Position numbers and translations under genes: made by a program
Part shown: positions 5,870 through 6,810 of the stretch, one piece after another
Layout: every line of letters begins with the position of its first letter
Position numbering within the stretch: the first letter of the stretch is position 1
Source of the DNA: CAYVBN01 sp964538565
GTDB lineage: Bacteria > Pseudomonadota > Alphaproteobacteria > Rhizobiales > Xanthobacteraceae
NCBI GenBank assembly: GCA_964538565.1
Contig: CAZIGW010000334.1
Location: 1-6,810, forward strand
DNA: 6,810 nt
Direction of reading: 5' to 3'
The notes under the pieces: generated by a model
Database searches by the model: none
What the model was told of the DNA's origin: nothing
The model's input: the letters and a program-made list of their open reading frames with translations, nothing else

Positions 5870-6810
5870 ATGAAGAAGCCGAATTGTCCGGTCATCGCGC
5901 TGGAAGAGCACTATTGGGACAAGGAGCTGACGTCGCACTACCAGGGCGTCGAATCCTTCCGCGATCCGGAGCTGCTCAACCGCCTTTATGACCTCGGCGA
6001 GCTGCGCCTGAAGGAAATGGACGAGGCCGGCATCGACGTGCAGGTGCTTTCGCACGGCGCGCCCTCGACCCAGAAGCTCGGCGACAACGTGGCGGTCGAA
6101 CTTGCCCGCAAGGTCAATGACCGGCTCGCCGCTGCCGTCGCGGTGCATCCCAAGCGTTTTGCGGCGTTCGGGGCGCTGCCGACCACCGACCCGAAGGCCG
6201 CGGCCGATGAGCTCGAGCGCATCGTCAACAAGCACGGCTTCAAGGGCGCCATGATCCACGGGCTTGCCAACGGGCTCTTTCTCGACGACAAGCGCTTCTG
6301 GCCGATCTTCGAACGCGCGGCCGCGCTCGACGTGCCGCTCTATCTGCATCCGGCGGTGCCGCACCCGGCCGTGATGGACGTCTATTACAAGGAATACGCC
6401 AAGGACTTTCCGATGGTGATCCGCGCCGCCTGGGGATTCACGGTGGAGACCGCCACGCAGGCGATCCGCCTGGTGCTCAGCGGCGTGTTCGACGCCTATC
6501 CGGGCCTGAAGATCGTGCTCGGCCACCTCGGCGAAACGCTGCCGTTCCTTGTCTGGCGCGTCGACCAGGCGCTGTCGCGCCCGGGGCACAAGACGCTGAG
6601 CTTCCGCGACGTCTTCTGTCACAACTTCTACATCACGACGAGCGGCAACTTCTCCAACCCGGCGCTGCTCTGCTGCATGATGGAGATGGGCATCGACCGC
6701 ATCCTGTTCGCGGTCGACTGGCCGTTCGTCGCCAACCCGCCGGCGATGGAGTGGATGGCGGGCGCGCCGATCTGCGAGGAGGACAAGGCGAAGATCTTCA
6801 GCGGCAACGC
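5870..6810 (+). CDS. Amidohydrolase-2 family enzyme, gamma-resorcylate decarboxylase-like (3' end outside window)
   Basis: The first 313 residues of an ACMSD-type metal-dependent decarboxylase/hydrolase with a TIM-barrel fold. Its layout follows gamma-resorcylate (2,6-dihydroxybenzoate) decarboxylase closely, from the ALEEH opening to the ITTSGNF and DWPF motifs. The expected metal ligands are Glu12 and His14 (ALEEH, 10-14), His160 (YLHP, 158-161) and Asp283 (VDWPF, 282-286). His219 (LGHLGE, 217-222) matches the conserved active-site histidine. The family decarboxylates hydroxybenzoates or related aromatic acids without an organic cofactor, but it also includes 5-carboxyvanillate decarboxylase and enzymes of unknown substrate, so the exact substrate is open. 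The frame is intact to base 6810 and probably lacks only a few dozen residues. A strong ribosome binding site fixes the start. Confidence 0.9.
   Translation, partial: MKKPNCPVIALEEHYWDKELTSHYQGVESFRDPELLNRLYDLGELRLKEMDEAGIDVQVLSHGAPSTQKLGDNVAVELARKVNDRLAAAVAVHPKRFAAFGALPTTDPKAAADELERIVNKHGFKGAMIHGLANGLFLDDKRFWPIFERAAALDVPLYLHPAVPHPAVMDVYYKEYAKDFPMVIRAAWGFTVETATQAIRLVLSGVFDAYPGLKIVLGHLGETLPFLVWRVDQALSRPGHKTLSFRDVFCHNFYITTSGNFSNPALLCCMMEMGIDRILFAVDWPFVANPPAMEWMAGAPICEEDKAKIFSGN

Noticed and set aside
5120..6622. 500-codon open frame on the - strand
   Set aside because: It is antisense to the amidohydrolase and then out of frame through the helicase. Both of those genes have clear motifs in their own frames.

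Overview
This window is about 6.8 kb of GC-rich bacterial chromosome. It most likely comes from an alphaproteobacterium of the Hyphomicrobiales (Rhizobiales: Bradyrhizobium, Rhodopseudomonas, Pseudolabrys and similar). The main reason is that the RpoD C-terminus at the left edge looks, from memory, like the group's form, and the strong GC bias at third codon positions fits. No tRNA, rRNA, insertion sequence, CRISPR array or phage signature was seen.

Layout. On the + strand, the 3' end of rpoD (1-291) is followed by a GC-rich hairpin that may be its terminator. Next come a candidate sigma-70 promoter and a small SnoaL-like ester cyclase (475-912). Then five minus-strand genes are read from right to left: a minimal SF1B RecD/Dda-like helicase (5721 to 4612), a DUF952 protein only 15 nt behind it (4596 to 4249), an orphan CoxL-like molybdopterin-binding large subunit (4137 to 1798), a two-helix membrane protein (1709 to 1434) and an antibiotic-biosynthesis-monooxygenase-fold protein (1254 to 943). 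The last converges tail to tail with the ester cyclase, with 30 nt between the stops. At the right edge, divergent from the helicase, an amidohydrolase-2 enzyme of the gamma-resorcylate decarboxylase type starts at 5870 and runs off the window.

How the genes fit together. There is no obvious single pathway. Helicase and DUF952 are close enough to share a transcript. A 111-nt gap precedes the molybdenum-enzyme gene, which is followed by a strong hairpin just after its stop, so that gene may be a separate unit. The decarboxylase, the Mo-hydroxylase subunit, the ABM protein and the SnoaL protein all belong to families that act on small organic molecules, often aromatic or polyketide-like, but a shared pathway is only a guess. 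The most notable points are a Mo-hydroxylase large subunit without its FeS and FAD partners, the helicase-DUF952 pair, the decarboxylase with all predicted metal ligands visible, and a nested palindrome around the Mo-enzyme stop codon. I found no convincing new multi-gene system. Several very long ORFs opposite the real genes are by-products of GC-rich codon use.
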